Shown piece after piece: positions 9,991 to 21,294 of a stretch of DNA of 64,000 nt. Positions within the stretch are counted from its first letter, which is position 1, and every line of letters starts with the position of its first letter. The position numbers were made by a program, and so were the translations under genes. Under the pieces are notes generated by a model that was not told the DNA's origin, searched no databases, and saw nothing but the letters and a program-made list of their open reading frames with translations. Location: contig LS997567.1 in assembly GCA_000469685.2 (NCBI GenBank), positions 28,732,712 through 28,796,711 on the forward strand. The letters run 5' to 3'. The DNA is from Haemonchus contortus. Lineage: Eukaryota; Nematoda; Chromadorea; Rhabditida; Trichostrongylidae.

Positions 9991-10006
9991 GCGTTTTACA
10001 TCTCAC

Positions 10007-11065
10007 AGGATAGCCTTGCTGGGACGTTCCTGTTGCTCAAGGAGGGCGCCGTCCCACCATGAGCATGAGCACTTCGGGTTCGTTGGTCATGAGAGCCGGT
10101 CAGAGGGTTCGGCGGGCTTTTCCCTCGCGGGATCCCTGTCTCGCCTCGAGCCCGTATATTCCTTCACCTTTCTTGGCTTAGCTTGCACACATGGACCGGC
10201 GCTCATAAATTGCAGCACACTGTATACCGCCATGAGCTTTTAAACGCTGATCTCAAATCTTGGGTTCGAATCTGCGAAAACATTCTCTGAATAAAGTTAC
10301 GAAACCGAACCCCATTCGTGTTATTCCACTATGTCACTCGGTAAGCGAGCCGTGCAGTCGCTCAATGTGCAATGGAAGGTTGCGAAGGTTTTGCTTAGAG
10401 CTCGAGCCATTTCTGAAGATTTCGACAGACATAATTCGCTGACTCAAAGCGTTCTCTGGCATACCAGTATTACATTCTGCCATTAGATGGTTTCATCGTC
10501 GCATTTTTTAGAGGAATTTACTTACTGCGACTTAGCGCGGGTGTCATCTAGGATGGAACGGAAAGTACAGAGAGCTTCCTGTACCTGTGAATGTGAATGT
10601 GATGCTGTGTACGAAACCTCATTACTGACTGCAAAGGAGAGTTCATGGTAGACGGTCACAATGTTTTCCTCTCTTACCGCTATGATAGCGACGAAGACCC
10701 AGGCACATCTCGATATAGGGTTTTATACCTACACACGTATACCTTTTTAGGGAGGAAGAGGTCTGAAGGAAATTGTAATCTTCAACGTCTTTCCATGATT
10801 TTGCCCATGATTTTCAATTACCTTGTGCGGGTAGAAGAGGTCATAGCCTTTTATCATTATATGTTACACTACTTACAGGGCTGGTGATCGTGTTCACATT
10901 ATTGTATCTTTCCTTCGAGTCTTCGATGGTGTTTCGTATCTCTTCTCAGCGGTCACAAAATGAAACTCCCACCTTGCGGTCAGAATTGGATGCAACAATC
11001 CATGCAGAGTACTATTTCCGGGTCTGAATATTTAGAGTTGATTCTATAGAGCTTGCACAACAGTA
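10007..11065. other. No gene recognised; tRNA-like fragment near 10255-10340
   Basis: Upstream of the RTE I see no coding signal. 'cttgggttcgaatctgcgaaa' (10258-10278) resembles a tRNA B box, and the following 'aataaagttacgaaac' is shared with 46028-46050, where a B-box-like sequence occurs on the - strand. From 10600 to 11065 weak - strand fragments could be the 3' part of the BEL/Pao remnant, but I cannot support domains there. Confidence 0.35.
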
Positions 11066-14000
11066 TTGACAAGGCGAGTAGCCTTTGCCAAAAGGTTCAT
11101 TTCAGGCTTTTTAGGATTATCCTTCTTCTGCGGGAGCCTAGATTTTGCAGTGATCGTTCATTGCGCACCAGATATGCTAATGCTTTTCTTGTTTGCCTGT
11201 GTCAGTGAAACAAGATGTGTTGTAGATGTTGTCGTCCTGTCAATTACTTCTCTTAGGATACGTTTTATGAGCCTTTGTTATTGAGAATTGATGTGTTTCC
11301 ATTCGGACTGGTGAACTTTTGAAACGGCTTGTTTAATTTGTAGTTGTATTTCCAAGATTTTGTAGATACGGCTTTGCTCCGTCTGCCAGTGGAGTCATCA
11401 AACCGAGAGGTTCGAATATTGGTGCGGCCTGCAATGTTATGCTTCGTTTCGTAACGTCTGGTTTCTTCGAATAACTGCATTCAAGGTCATCGCCATCTTC
11501 ATCTGAGTCCTACCTCAGTCCGAAGAACTTCAGTTTTGTTGACTTGCTCGGCTTGTCAAGTGAAAGACGTTGGTTGACCTCAGTTGAGTTGGTTCAAAAC
11601 TCGCGCAAGTTCCTGTTCAGTTCAGCGAGAATTTGCTGGGCCCAGCGTTGCATTGTCTCATCTGGTATAGATGCAGTCATGATTGCGTTGTGATAACATC
11701 CTTTCACGAAGCGGCCAATTCTTTCTCATCATTGTGTTCCAGATGTTCTGTGATTCTAGCTCCAAATAAAAAGGCTGAACAACTGAGACTGAACTTGGCA
11801 CGTTGGAATCGGAAGGTGTTGTTGTGGTTCTCACTCAAATGAAGCTATCGCGCGTCCACAAACAGCATGTTGCATCGCGGTTTTTCCTATACGAACACGC
11901 AGCTGTATGTCGATCGGAAACTGGCAGGGGAAATGCCGCTGAATGGCTGGTTTTTGATAGTATTCGTTGTAGAGGCATGAAGAGTTTTTGATGCGCGTGG
12001 AGACATCGAAAGCAGCACGGAATTTAGTGGTGTCTTTGTTAGGCGTGATCACGGCTTCGTGCAGTAGACAGTGAACGACAATACTATCCGGATCCGTGTT
12101 CTCCTCGATCTCATCTCTTCGATCCCTACTTTAACCAGATTATCTTGGAAGACATTGTGATATTTTTCCAGTAAATCATGCTGATGTTTGAATTTTGACT
12201 GTAGGCCCTTAAGCTTTTCATATGATATCGTGCGGTTATCAGGGAGATCCTTGGCCTCATCCTCCCGTAGGCTGACGCGATAATGATTTCCGTCAGTTCT
12301 GCAGTACCTCAAAACTGTATCCAGTTTCTAGCGTTTTTTGCACAAATCTATTGCTTGTGGCGTCCTTAATGTTCGTCAACTCCTGGAGATGAGATTCTAG
12401 TATTGATTCCTCTTTGTGCTTTCACTGTTGTCCTAGGTTGAAAGCGATCAAAGCATTTAGGTTACATGTTCGAGTATTCGTTTTATCAGATTCTGCCGTT
12501 GACGAGATATCCCATTCTTGGTTCTACAACTTGTAGTTCCGATGAAAGTTTGTGTTAGCCATCGATCGAACAATGTGAACATGACGCCACAGCCTAATAA
12601 ATAGAAGTTTGCAGTGTTTGAATCTAGGGTAAAATAAAAGGTGGAATATTGTGCTTTCGAGGGTATTTTCAATCTTGCTCATGAAGTATGATACGTCCTC
12701 TCTTTTGCGATGAAATCGATTTCTGTCATTTTAGAACTGAGGTGAATACGCTGGCTTTCCTCGGTTTCATTTCGAGAAATCCCACACGCTTTTTCGGGAA
12801 ACTAGATTTGAACGAATTTTTACTACATCTTCAGTTGCATTCAAACTTCTTGCTAAGTCCTAGGTGCTCTACGTAGTTACCAGTAATAAACGACCGTTCT
12901 GCAACTGAGTCCGAGATCAGGAAGGCGTTTAAAACTTTTGCCTCATGAAATTCCAGATGGAGCTTGCCCTACCGGAAAATACACTGAATACGGTGTGATT
13001 GCCTATGATGTTAAGCACTGCTCCGCGACGATTGCAGTAGAGTTTCAATTCGTTTGCCTTTTCTTTGCAACCTAAAGCTCTAATCGAGCGCTTTTGCGGA
13101 GAATCTGGCATCGACGAATGACGAATCGAATACTGTGAATCAATAGATTTCTAAAAAATCGAAGTATGGTGACGCTCTTCCCTGTGCTGCCGACATGCTC
13201 GACGACTGCGATCCTTGGAACGATAATCTGCTAATCCGCAGTCAAGGCAGAGTTTTTCTCGTTTAATCAACCTCAGTCGCTGGTTCACGGTAGGGTCCCT
13301 TGGACAAATGGTCGGCACATGAACGCTCGCGTGTTTTCTTCGCACTGAATGCAAGAAAATGCTCTCGCGATTCGCTTACCTTTGATCTTGAATGTTCTGG
13401 CAGTGGATGTAGTAGTGTTTAGGATTGATCCTTCATTCTCAGCCATGGTTGCCTGTATAATCCCCATCTGGGCTCCTACTTCGGAGATCTTGAAGATCTC
13501 GGAGCCAATTCGTCGTTGTCTGGTCCTACCCTGGTAGCGTTGCTTCTTTAAATACAGCTCGCTGAATTTTTCTATTGAATTTCAATAGAACTGTTCTTCG
13601 AGTTCGCTGCATGTCATAGTTTTTCGCTCTCGTTGCATTTGAAGAGTGATAGGGTGAATCCTGTTCAGTGTACTTCTTCGGTTTAGGGTATTGACAAACG
13701 CCTCTCTGTTGTCATACTTGCCTTTCAACTTCGATATCGACGTTGTAGTTGTCTGCCACGTTTAGAAGCTTCTTCCCGTGTCCTTTGCGAACCCATGGAG
13801 GACGACTAGCTCGTAATTCACTTTTCAATTTTCCTGATGTTCCTTTTATGGATGGCGGCATAGGAAACCACCCAGAAGTGATCACATTCTCACAGGTGTA
13901 CCGAAACATGAGGATTAAAAGTACGGTGGGACGTGGCTCGAGTGTCTCATCTAAAGTTGTTTCGGATAATGGCATACCTGCACTTTGCTCTGACCTTCGG

Positions 14001-14150
14001 GGCTCATTGTTTGAACCGCTTCGATATTTTCCTAATCTGTTTGTTTTTCGTCTAGTGGTTGGTGTGCTTTGTCAGCTGCCTTCATTTACCTGTCAAGCGT
14101 ATTCTGCAGACTCCTCCTTTTAAGCTTGTAAACTTGACGTTTTGCGTATT
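11066..14150 (-). mobile_element. BEL/Pao LTR retrotransposon remnant
   Basis: Read on the - strand, fragments appear in BEL/Pao order. First a gag-like stretch (14150-13480), then a cysteine-rich zinc-knuckle region (about 13420-13160; CIQCEE, LCLDCGLADY, HREERHHTS). An aspartic-protease-like segment follows near 12830-12930 (SDSVAERSFITGNYVEHLGL, where the family has DSG). Next is a pre-RT segment (12312-12049; ISYEKLKGLQSKFKH), the start of the reverse transcriptase (about 12050-11990; ITPNKDTTKFRAAFDVST), and further RT to 11640 (FRFQRAKFSLSCSAFLFGAR). A connection/RNase H-like part lies at about 11480-11100 (AKSRLPQK). Many stops and frameshifts break it. No long terminal repeats were recognised. 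Confidence 0.75.
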
Positions 14151-15258
14151 CAGCGCAACAAATATGACGATTCAGCTGTCACTACAGTCGTCAACTGATT
14201 CGGAGGGTAACCTCTTGAGCGTTTTCTAGCTCATACGAATGATCCATGATTGCTTCCCTGGTAATCCGACTGCCAACCTCAATATCATTCCCTCTATTGG
14301 CGCACTCAGATGAGTGTATAAATAAATAAATAAATCATGACAGCAACAACGGCAATTAACTTTACCAATTCGTAGGGTCTTTATGGTCTGGTTATTTTGG
14401 AGACTATGGAAATAATACGATTAGGGTACATTCCACATTTTGTAAAAAACTATCAGTTACTTATCGATTGCCAAGGAATCGACATTCTTTTCTTATTCTA
14501 TGACCAGTCGGATCGCCCAGCTAACGCCGGGCTCTCCTCCTTCTTAAGTAATGCCCGGCCACGCCGGGCATCCTCCTTCTTGTGTCAAAGTCGGAAAGCC
14601 CTTTGACATCCGCGCCCACCACTTCAGTACAATTGCTCCAACGTGAATGATCACTACATTCACTTTTGAAATGGAATCATGTGACACTACTTCTCGAACT
14701 TCGTCATAGCGGTTATGAAACAACTCTGGAAAACACTCTCTCATCTTGAGTTCGTCATTCTAGGAGGTGCGTGTTTGGTTAAAGAATGATAGAGAAAGAA
14801 GATGAGCTTACATATCGAAGGCTTTCATCACTAATCAGAATCTTAATGGTATTATTAAAAAACTAATTTACTTGCATGCCAATTTCTTCAGAAATGATTA
14901 GATAGTCATTCTAGAGAGCACTGTCCGATCTGAAAAGATCGGACAGCGCTCTCTGGAATGATCTAAGCACTCCTTTTAACATTATAGAACGTTTTCAAAT
15001 AGATTTATGAGCTTTTTCGAAAAGAACCTAACATTAGCCCATGCTCCCTATCGTGGGAGGAGCTTTGCTATGCACGCGCGCCCACCTCCTTAAGGCCCTG
15101 CTCACTTCTTTTATTTTCTCCAGCCTCCACGCCCTCTCTGAATGGAGTTATGAACCTGTGGGGAGACTGCCGCCCACTGCCTCTCCTTCATTCTTTTTGT
15201 TGACCTGTCCCTCTACTTCGCCTATTTTTTTCTCTGGGCTATTAGGAACCTATTCAAG
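14151..15258. other. Repeat-rich stretch with a GAAA-capped perfect hairpin
   Basis: No gene is seen. Contents: a short (AAAT)n tract at 14318-14336; a GC-rich pair of inverted 'gcccgg..ccgggc' motifs at 14516-14575 related to 152-169; and a hairpin at about 14904-14963. Its core stem of 22 bp (14910-14931 and 14936-14957) has one mismatch and a GAAA loop. From 15041 CCCACC-rich sequence leads into the tandem repeat at 15259. Confidence 0.55.
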
Positions 15259-15527
15259 TTTTGCCCATGTCACCACCCACTATTGTGCATGTCCCACCCC
15301 TGGAGGCGGAGCTTCGCTGAGCTCAAATGTGTTCTTTCGGTTTTGCCCTATGCCCAACCCATCCCAAACTTGACCCGACTTATTTTAAGAAGTTTTGCCC
15401 ATGACATCACCCAATCCTGTGCATGTCCCACCCCTGAATTAGGAGCTTCGCTGAGCTCAAATGTGTTCTTTTGGCCTTGCCCTCTCCCCAACCCATCCCA
15501 AACTTGACCCGACTTATGCAGGTGTCC
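15259..15527 (+). repeat. Two tandem units of 134 bp
   Basis: The unit starting 'ttttgcccatg' at 15259 is repeated from 15393. Both contain 'tgtgcatgtcccacccctg', 'gcttcgctgagctcaaatgt' and 'cccatcccaaacttgacc'. Overlapping open frames on + follow the repeat and are not evidence of a protein. GC-rich units of the same style occur at 54690-55440. Confidence 0.75.
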
Positions 15528-17685
15528 CTAAGGTAATATCGAATTTCTATATAATTGAACGAACAAACAAACAGTTAGACGCAAGCGCTTCCTACATGAT
15601 GGTGAGCTGTCGTACAGATTTCGCCAAAACAAATTTGGAAAAACTTCATCTAACTACTGAAGTATCATGGAATGGATAGTTTTTTGGAGTGCGTAAGCGA
15701 AATTCACATTAAAAATTAGAAATTTCGATAAGATTAGATATCTAGTGATTCTATGGATTTCCGATTATGGTTCTACGGCAAATTACGCGTCTATTCTGGA
15801 AAACAGATTAAATGCAAAGGTACTTCCGGTAAATATTCTCTGTGAGCAAGAAGGATTTTTGATGAACGTTTGATGTATAAGAATTAGGTGCTATTCCACA
15901 ATTTGAGCCGCCTTGCGGGTATTGATCTCTTAACATAAATAGTTGATCGTAGAATTGCTTCCATTCTGAGCTTCTCTAGATTCTAGGGGTTTGATTGTCC
16001 TGCGTCGTGGGGAGCGAGTTCCGATTTTTAATCTGTGACATCATATGAAGAGCATCGGTTAAGTTTCCAGCTTCATAGTTGTTTTCTCACTGCGTTCATT
16101 TGATCTCCACGCTATTGATTGTGCCTACGTGACTTTTGCGAGGACACACAAACGGACATACAAACGGACACACAAAGTTAGCGGTTTATATATATAGAGG
16201 ATATCTCCAATCGATAAAGGCTTACTGTTGTCACACCATTGGTTCTGTGAATCATACGGAATAGACTTTCGAGGCGTTGGACACGTTGATCTAAGCACAG
16301 CTAGCTGCTTCAATGTCGATTCTCATCCGATTCCTCAGCAAAGTGGGTAGAGAGACAATTGAAGACAAAGCTTGAGTGGGACCCTCTTTTTGCAGTCAAC
16401 TCTGAGGGATTTTGCAAGAACATCAGTCGGGGTCCTCTTGTTAAGCCCACTTTGAGAGGTTTTGCCAGAACAGCTCAATGAACTGGGTCTTCCAAGGATT
16501 CCTTGCTCTTCTTAAGTATGAGTATGAAAGGAGGAAGACTCTGATTCACTGCTCTTATGCTCAGCATTATCGATTGTATAGTTTTTTCATCCAAAACTTT
16601 GACGGAGTGACTTGGAATCATAGTGTTGTGAAAAGTGATAGTATCCTATTTCTATCGAAGAATTCCACTCTGGAAAAAAACGTCATTACTCATATAAGCT
16701 TATAATAGAATAGTACTGATGAAAGGTATCCTTTTACGTTATGTATGTTTTTTCGATTATATGATGAGAAATACATATTAGGCTTTTATAGACAGCAGAA
16801 TGAGCACCAAAAAAGGGACTCTAGTTTTACCGCTACCGTAACTTCCGAAAGTGAACCCACCCGATGGAATATATATTTTTTTCTGTCATCGTAATTCAGT
16901 GGGGTCCTTGGACCGGAGCAACACCCTTCAACAGCGCAAATTGTATAGATGGCATCAAAGCACTCGTTTTCCATATTCGATTAAAAAGACTACTTCCAGG
17001 ATTTCCGAAAAAAATTTTCTTAAACACGGATGCAAAGAATTTAAAAAGTTCCACCAAGATGAAGACGCAATCGTTCGAGGCGTGTAAAAAAATAGGACAC
17101 AACTTCGAAAAATTCAGGAACTTTGTATAGGATGGCCACATCATCAATAAAAGTTCCGTCGATAAGCTGAAGCTTTTTTCCTCTTTACACCTCTACACCT
17201 CATCAGTTAGGGTATCCGTTTCCGTGCAAAAATTGTGTCTTTCCACTTTCGTCTCATAGCGCCGTTCAAACTGAGTCGTTATTCTCCTTCGGCCCTCTTC
17301 ACGGTCGTTTATGTTGAGATTCTCCTGCTGCAGTAACTATGCTACATTGGTTGTCATTGATGCGTGTATAAGTTGGGAGCCTGTTCGTCTCAAAGATGTC
17401 TTAGAGATGATTTAATTGTTGCTCATGCTTGTGCTTACACTGATCTACATAACCTTCAACGCATCGCTGGGACAATATTTTCGGCATCTCAATTTGCTCA
17501 CTTGGACGTAATTATTAAGGCACAGTTCGCGGTAGTTTTGGGGTGCTTGGTTTCAAACAAGACACCCCAGAATTACATCCTAATGGGAGTGAGTTTCTAG
17601 ACTAGTGCAAAAATTGTGAAGAAACCACGAAAATCGGCAAGTTTAAGAAGAGTAAGGCGTTAAAAACGTAGGTAAATCAGGGACG
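15528..17685. other. No gene recognised
   Basis: Only a simple direct repeat, 'cggacatacaaacggacac' with a 'tatatatatag' tail at 16138-16200, stands out; it resembles the repeat tails at 785 and 39680. Open frames up to 88 codons near 16850-17150 occur on both strands, show no family motif that I can name, and lack convincing splice context. Confidence 0.4.
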
Positions 17686-18500
17686 AGAATGTGGCTAGAA
17701 AAGTTGCTTGAAGGGGATTCGGGCGAGATCCGAATGAAGCTGCTTTTCTTGTCACATCCTCGTCCAAGTATCCATTCTGTTGCGTACAGCTGGCTACAGT
17801 GTGATGCTTGCGTGCAACCCGAGTGTCCCAGTGATAACCCCGTGAGAAGTCGGCCTTTTGCATGGCTGATCTGGTCCCAAAGCCTTTATTGCGCCCTATC
17901 TGGGCCATTTTTCTATCCTTGAGCTATCCTTGGTAGTCTCAAGTTCATCCTAGAGAGAGATATATTGTCGATCCCTGATAACTCGAGGCAAACGATGCTT
18001 CCGGCTGTGCATTGAGAAGTCGCTTGAGGGATTTAGAAGCTTCGAGCGACCGAGTTCATGATTACATGGCTTACCTTCTGTATGGCGATAGATAGCGTCC
18101 TGCTGTTGACGTGGCAATTCCTGGACTCGACATTGACTGATACTTTTTTTGGATCGTATCATAGTCTCCTAGGAGTCCCTTGAAAATTCAGTTGGATAGA
18201 AATTTTGCGTTTGGCGCCATTGCTTCACGTCAGATCCAAGTTATCGTGTAAGCCAAGTGACGTAAAACAACCTACATCGCTAGCTGAGAAAGCAGATTTT
18301 TTGAAAATATTCAATAATCACATAAATCAGCCTATACCCTTTCTTGCCCAATTCTTTCCGATTGAATTTCCATCCAAGTCATATAAAATGACTTCTTTAA
18401 TGACTCATATACTAGTCTGTGAAGGAAGCCATTCCGATTTTCGCCTTCACAAAATGCAGGCGCACTGGATCCTGCGAACGATATCCATGCTTTACGAGTG
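17686..18500. repeat. Left arm of a large inverted repeat pair
   Basis: This arm matches the reverse complement of 21295-22134. Shared blocks include 'aaggggattcgggcgagat', 'ggtggctacagtg' (here 'gctggctacagtg'), 'cgccctatctgggccatttt', 'gaggcaaacgatg', 'gcgaccgagttcatgatt' and 'agtcatataaaatgactt'. Identity is moderate, so the duplication is old. No transposase is recognisable. It may be one dispersed element present twice in opposite orientation. Confidence 0.7.
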
Positions 18501-19372
18501 AGTGCTTTACCACATCTCTTTTCCCAAGATTACTCTGAATTTGTTACTCACTGAGACCATAGGGTTGTCCTTTACTACGGCTGAAGCCCAAAACGAAGTG
18601 GAGAATACGAACGGCAATACATCATAACAAGGACAGTTATTAAAGTATGGGATGTTAGTTGGTCACGTAATTTTTGCAATTATGCAGAGTTCTATTTTTT
18701 TTTAGGTTCATACCTTTCTTCTTAAGCCTCGTTAAATTTTGATTCTTCGGGGCATTTAGAAAAAACCGATTGGCAGAAAAGCCAAGAACGAGAACAAATA
18801 CAACTTTCATACAGGTTGTTGATGCAGGAAGTAGCTTTCTAATACTGTTGACACATAGAAAACATGGCTATGTTGTGGTCTGATCGGTATCTCCTGGGAG
18901 TTTGATCAACGATGAGTCGCTATATGAGCGGGATTCTACGAAAAACTCTAACACGACAAATGATCATAACTTAAGGCCTCATCGAGTAAATGGCTAAAAA
19001 CGACAGGGCTTGCTGAACAATCAAGTTACGGAAGGTTTGAAAGAGATCGTGACCTTGTAGGAGATACATCATAACGATAACACAACTTGCCAATTTCTCA
19101 ATCTGGAGCTGAATCTGAAGCATAACATCTTAAAACATTAAAATCAGATTTGACTGCAAATAATGCTACTTCAGTTAGAATACACTACGATAGTCTTGCC
19201 TACCGATGGAGTGCCAGTGATCGCAAACGGTACTCATAGGACATGTGTGTTTTATGTAATGCAAATGATTGTTGTTATTGTAATTGATCAAATGTGTTGC
19301 CTTGTATTGAACTGTGTTGTTCTAGTTTTCTTTGTTCTCGGGTTTCGTCATCCAAAACCAGAGGATGCCGCT
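18501..19372. other. No gene recognised
   Basis: AT-rich sequence between the left inverted arm and the promoter-like module. From about 19240 the text becomes T/G-rich (tgttgttattgtaattgatc, gtgttgttctagttttctttg), which could be the start of an LTR or of the unit that carries the duplicated module, but I find no matching second copy. Confidence 0.35.
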
Positions 19373-19480
19373 GCCAATCGATAAATGGAGGCACCAACCA
19401 TCGATGACATCACAGGGCAGATCCCCAATGGACCAATCACAGAATCCCGGCGGCTCCGCCCTTTCAGCGCCTATATAGCC
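19373..19480 (+). promoter_or_regulatory. CRE/CCAAT/TATA promoter-like module, copy A
   Basis: In about 108 bp this carries TGACATCA (19405-19412), two CCAAT boxes (19425 and 19433), a GC-rich block (cccggcggctccgccc) and a TATA-like CTATATAG (19471-19478). About 43 bp after the TATA lies ATG at 19521, which opens a 141-codon frame of high GC and unknown family. The whole module is repeated at 19787-19895 at about 90% identity. Spacing matches an RNA polymerase II core promoter, but this is sequence resemblance only. Confidence 0.5.
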
Positions 19481-19520
19481 TGCCGGCTAGGCCGCCTATA
19501 TTTACTGCCATAATCTTAGT

Positions 19521-19946
19521 ATGGCCCGACATGATGCCGTCTGGAAGAAGGGCGAACTGTTAGTTGCCCTAGAAAGGCATCTACAGCCGGGTGGGCCACT
19601 TCTTCTCTTCCCGAGCCAGTATGAGGATCACAAATGTGAAGTGTGTTCGGTTCATGACCACACCGGATCGAGGATTCGAAGCCGTGGTGGGAGACCACTA
19701 CTCGGAAGCCCTGGAAACGGCTCCGTATACACACCCTGCGATTTGCCTCAGAATGAACCTGCGCTTCAGGAGGACTCCATTCATTGGCCAATCGATGAAT
19801 GGAGGCGCCAACCATCGATGACGTCACAAGGCAGATCCCCAATGGACCAATCACAGAAGACCGGCGGCTCCTCCCCTTTTACCGCCCATATAGCCGACGA
19901 TCTGTTAATAGGTTTTTATTGTTGTTCTTGCAGTGGTCGAGTGTAG
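19521..19946 (+). CDS. Unrecognised 141-codon open frame between the promoter-like modules
   Basis: The frame starts with MARHDAVWKKGELLVALERH and includes a CEVCSVHDHTG segment with CxxC and HxH-like residues. I do not recognise a family. Its second half overlaps module B, so the last third is probably not coding, and the opposite strand is also open for 112 codons. GC content is higher than in the surrounding introns. It might be the 5' part of a retroelement open frame placed behind its own promoter, or a chance frame in GC-rich DNA. Confidence 0.2.
   Translation: MARHDAVWKKGELLVALERHLQPGGPLLLFPSQYEDHKCEVCSVHDHTGSRIRSRGGRPLLGSPGNGSVYTPCDLPQNEPALQEDSIHWPIDEWRRQPSMTSQGRSPMDQSQKTGGSSPFTAHIADDLLIGFYCCSCSGRV
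19787..19895 (+). promoter_or_regulatory. CRE/CCAAT/TATA promoter-like module, copy B
   Basis: This is the second copy of the 19373-19480 module, 414 bp downstream and in the same orientation. Here the CRE is the perfect palindrome TGACGTCA (19819-19826), followed by CCAAT twice and CATATAGCC (19887-19895). Downstream, 'ttattgttgttcttgcag' (19917-19934 region) looks like a nematode 3' splice site, so a transcript starting here could be spliced. Paired promoter copies are seen in LTRs and in tandem-UTR retrotransposons. Confidence 0.5.
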
Positions 19947-20479
19947 TGACCACATAATAGAGACTTGTCGGCCGCGTCGAGTACGCCTCGCGTCCCACGG
20001 TAGAGGGGGATGCGAGAACCCCTGGACCGCGTGATTGACGCGGCTTCCCAGGCACTAAGGAAAACGATTTCATCCAGTTTTTAGACGATCTTTTGTGCGC
20101 CCTTTGTCCGCTCGAGTCACGACTCATTGTCGGCCGATCTCTCCATTGCTATCGTTCATACCACAGCACAGCAATGTTAGCAATGAGTGTAAGAGTTGTA
20201 TGGTCTTTCATTTTGGCACTTGCTGCCAATTGTTTTCCGGACGTGTCCTCTTCATGAAGGCACATTGATTCTTCTAACTGATTGGCAGTTACAAAGAACT
20301 AAATGCTCCCATGAGTTGTATCAAAAATTTTCACAAGTCCATTAGAAGAAGATATGAAACGTCTCATGATAAACAGAGCTTTGCTCAACTGCAGAACTTC
20401 TGTTGCATATCAGTATCCCATGGCTTACATAAATGACGCTGTTGTGGTGTACTAACGTTCGTTGTTCTCCACTGCCTTC

Positions 20480-21135
20480 TCGAAGGGACAGTTCCCGATA
20501 ATTTAGATCCAGATTATGATGAAAAATGGAAGACAAAGCCGAAAATAGTCCGATGAAGGTGAAGAATCTGCGTGAATCGGTGTTTCTAAAGTGAAAAAGG
20601 TTTCGAAAAGTGGTAAAAAGTGGGAATGAGACCAGAAAAATAAAGAAGGGTGGAGCCTTCGGACGAGCTATACAAGGTGTCTCACTGCGTGCGTGTGGGT
20701 CCTGGTACAAATAACAGACTATGGTAAGCAAAAATTCATTCATTTATAAGCATAAGTGTACACAAAACCCTAGTGATAGCGAAAGTAGCCCACCTTTTTC
20801 ACCCTCTAGGAGTAGGAAATTAAGTAAGGGATCACGGCAGCAAAAAGAATAATAGTGGAAAAAAGAATGGGAGAAAAACATCGCCTCATCACTCGGCGAT
20901 CAGTTGGTTGTGTGTGGGTCCCAGAACGAATAGTTGCAATCTGTATTGTCTCGGCACTAGTCTAAAGTGACATCGATCAAGGGGCGTTAAAGCCAATTAC
21001 GGCGGCAACAGGGCTTCCACTATGCCCTAAGCGCCGAGATTGTGGGAGCAAGAGGGTCCCTTCTACCACATATGGGGAGCGCTGATTATTCCTAAAGGAA
21101 GAACTCAGTAACCTTTTTTATCGTGAACCGTGCCT
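20480..21135 (+). repeat. Unclassified dispersed repeat, copy B, with piggyBac-like right end
   Basis: Colinear with 4230-4870. It ends 'tatcgtgaaccgtgcct' followed by TTAA (21136-21139), matching the right terminus of the MITE at 2709-3227. No corresponding left end with TTAA was found upstream; 'tgaaggcacatt' at about 20255 is the closest. It may therefore be a longer, non-autonomous member of the same TTAA-targeting group. Confidence 0.6.
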
Positions 21136-21294
21136 TTAAGAGGCTTGAACTCTAAGTAAGCGACAGCCCTATAGTCTTAATGAGTAACAAACTCACTGGA
21201 ATAGTCTTGGAAAAAGAGTTGCGGTAAGAGGGCTCCAAGCTCAGCCCTTTTACCACATTTCTGGCTCACTCATGAAGCACTGATATCATTTGCA

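Larger units (their letters stand above)
7021..10006 (-). mobile_element. RTE-clade LINE (non-LTR retrotransposon), degenerate
   Basis: On the - strand a nearly continuous reading encodes, in order, an APE-type endonuclease (about 9900-9000), a reverse transcriptase (8911-7604) and the RTE C-terminal domain (7585-6998). A few stops and frameshifts separate the three. The endonuclease shows GLSETKG, VQVYAPTS and SDDFNGRVG (normally GDFNA), and downstream ELDHI and GSDH. A 5' duplication of 'gctcctgcacttataagt' lies near 9795. The 3' end is fused to the truncated mariner at 7020. Such elements copy themselves by target-primed reverse transcription; this one is dead by several criteria. A dingo-like hookworm RTE is a possible name but is not verified. 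Confidence 0.9.

Noticed and set aside
15041..15679. Overlapping Pro/Ser-rich open frames
   Set aside because: They follow the 134 bp tandem repeat; no conserved domain or splice structure.
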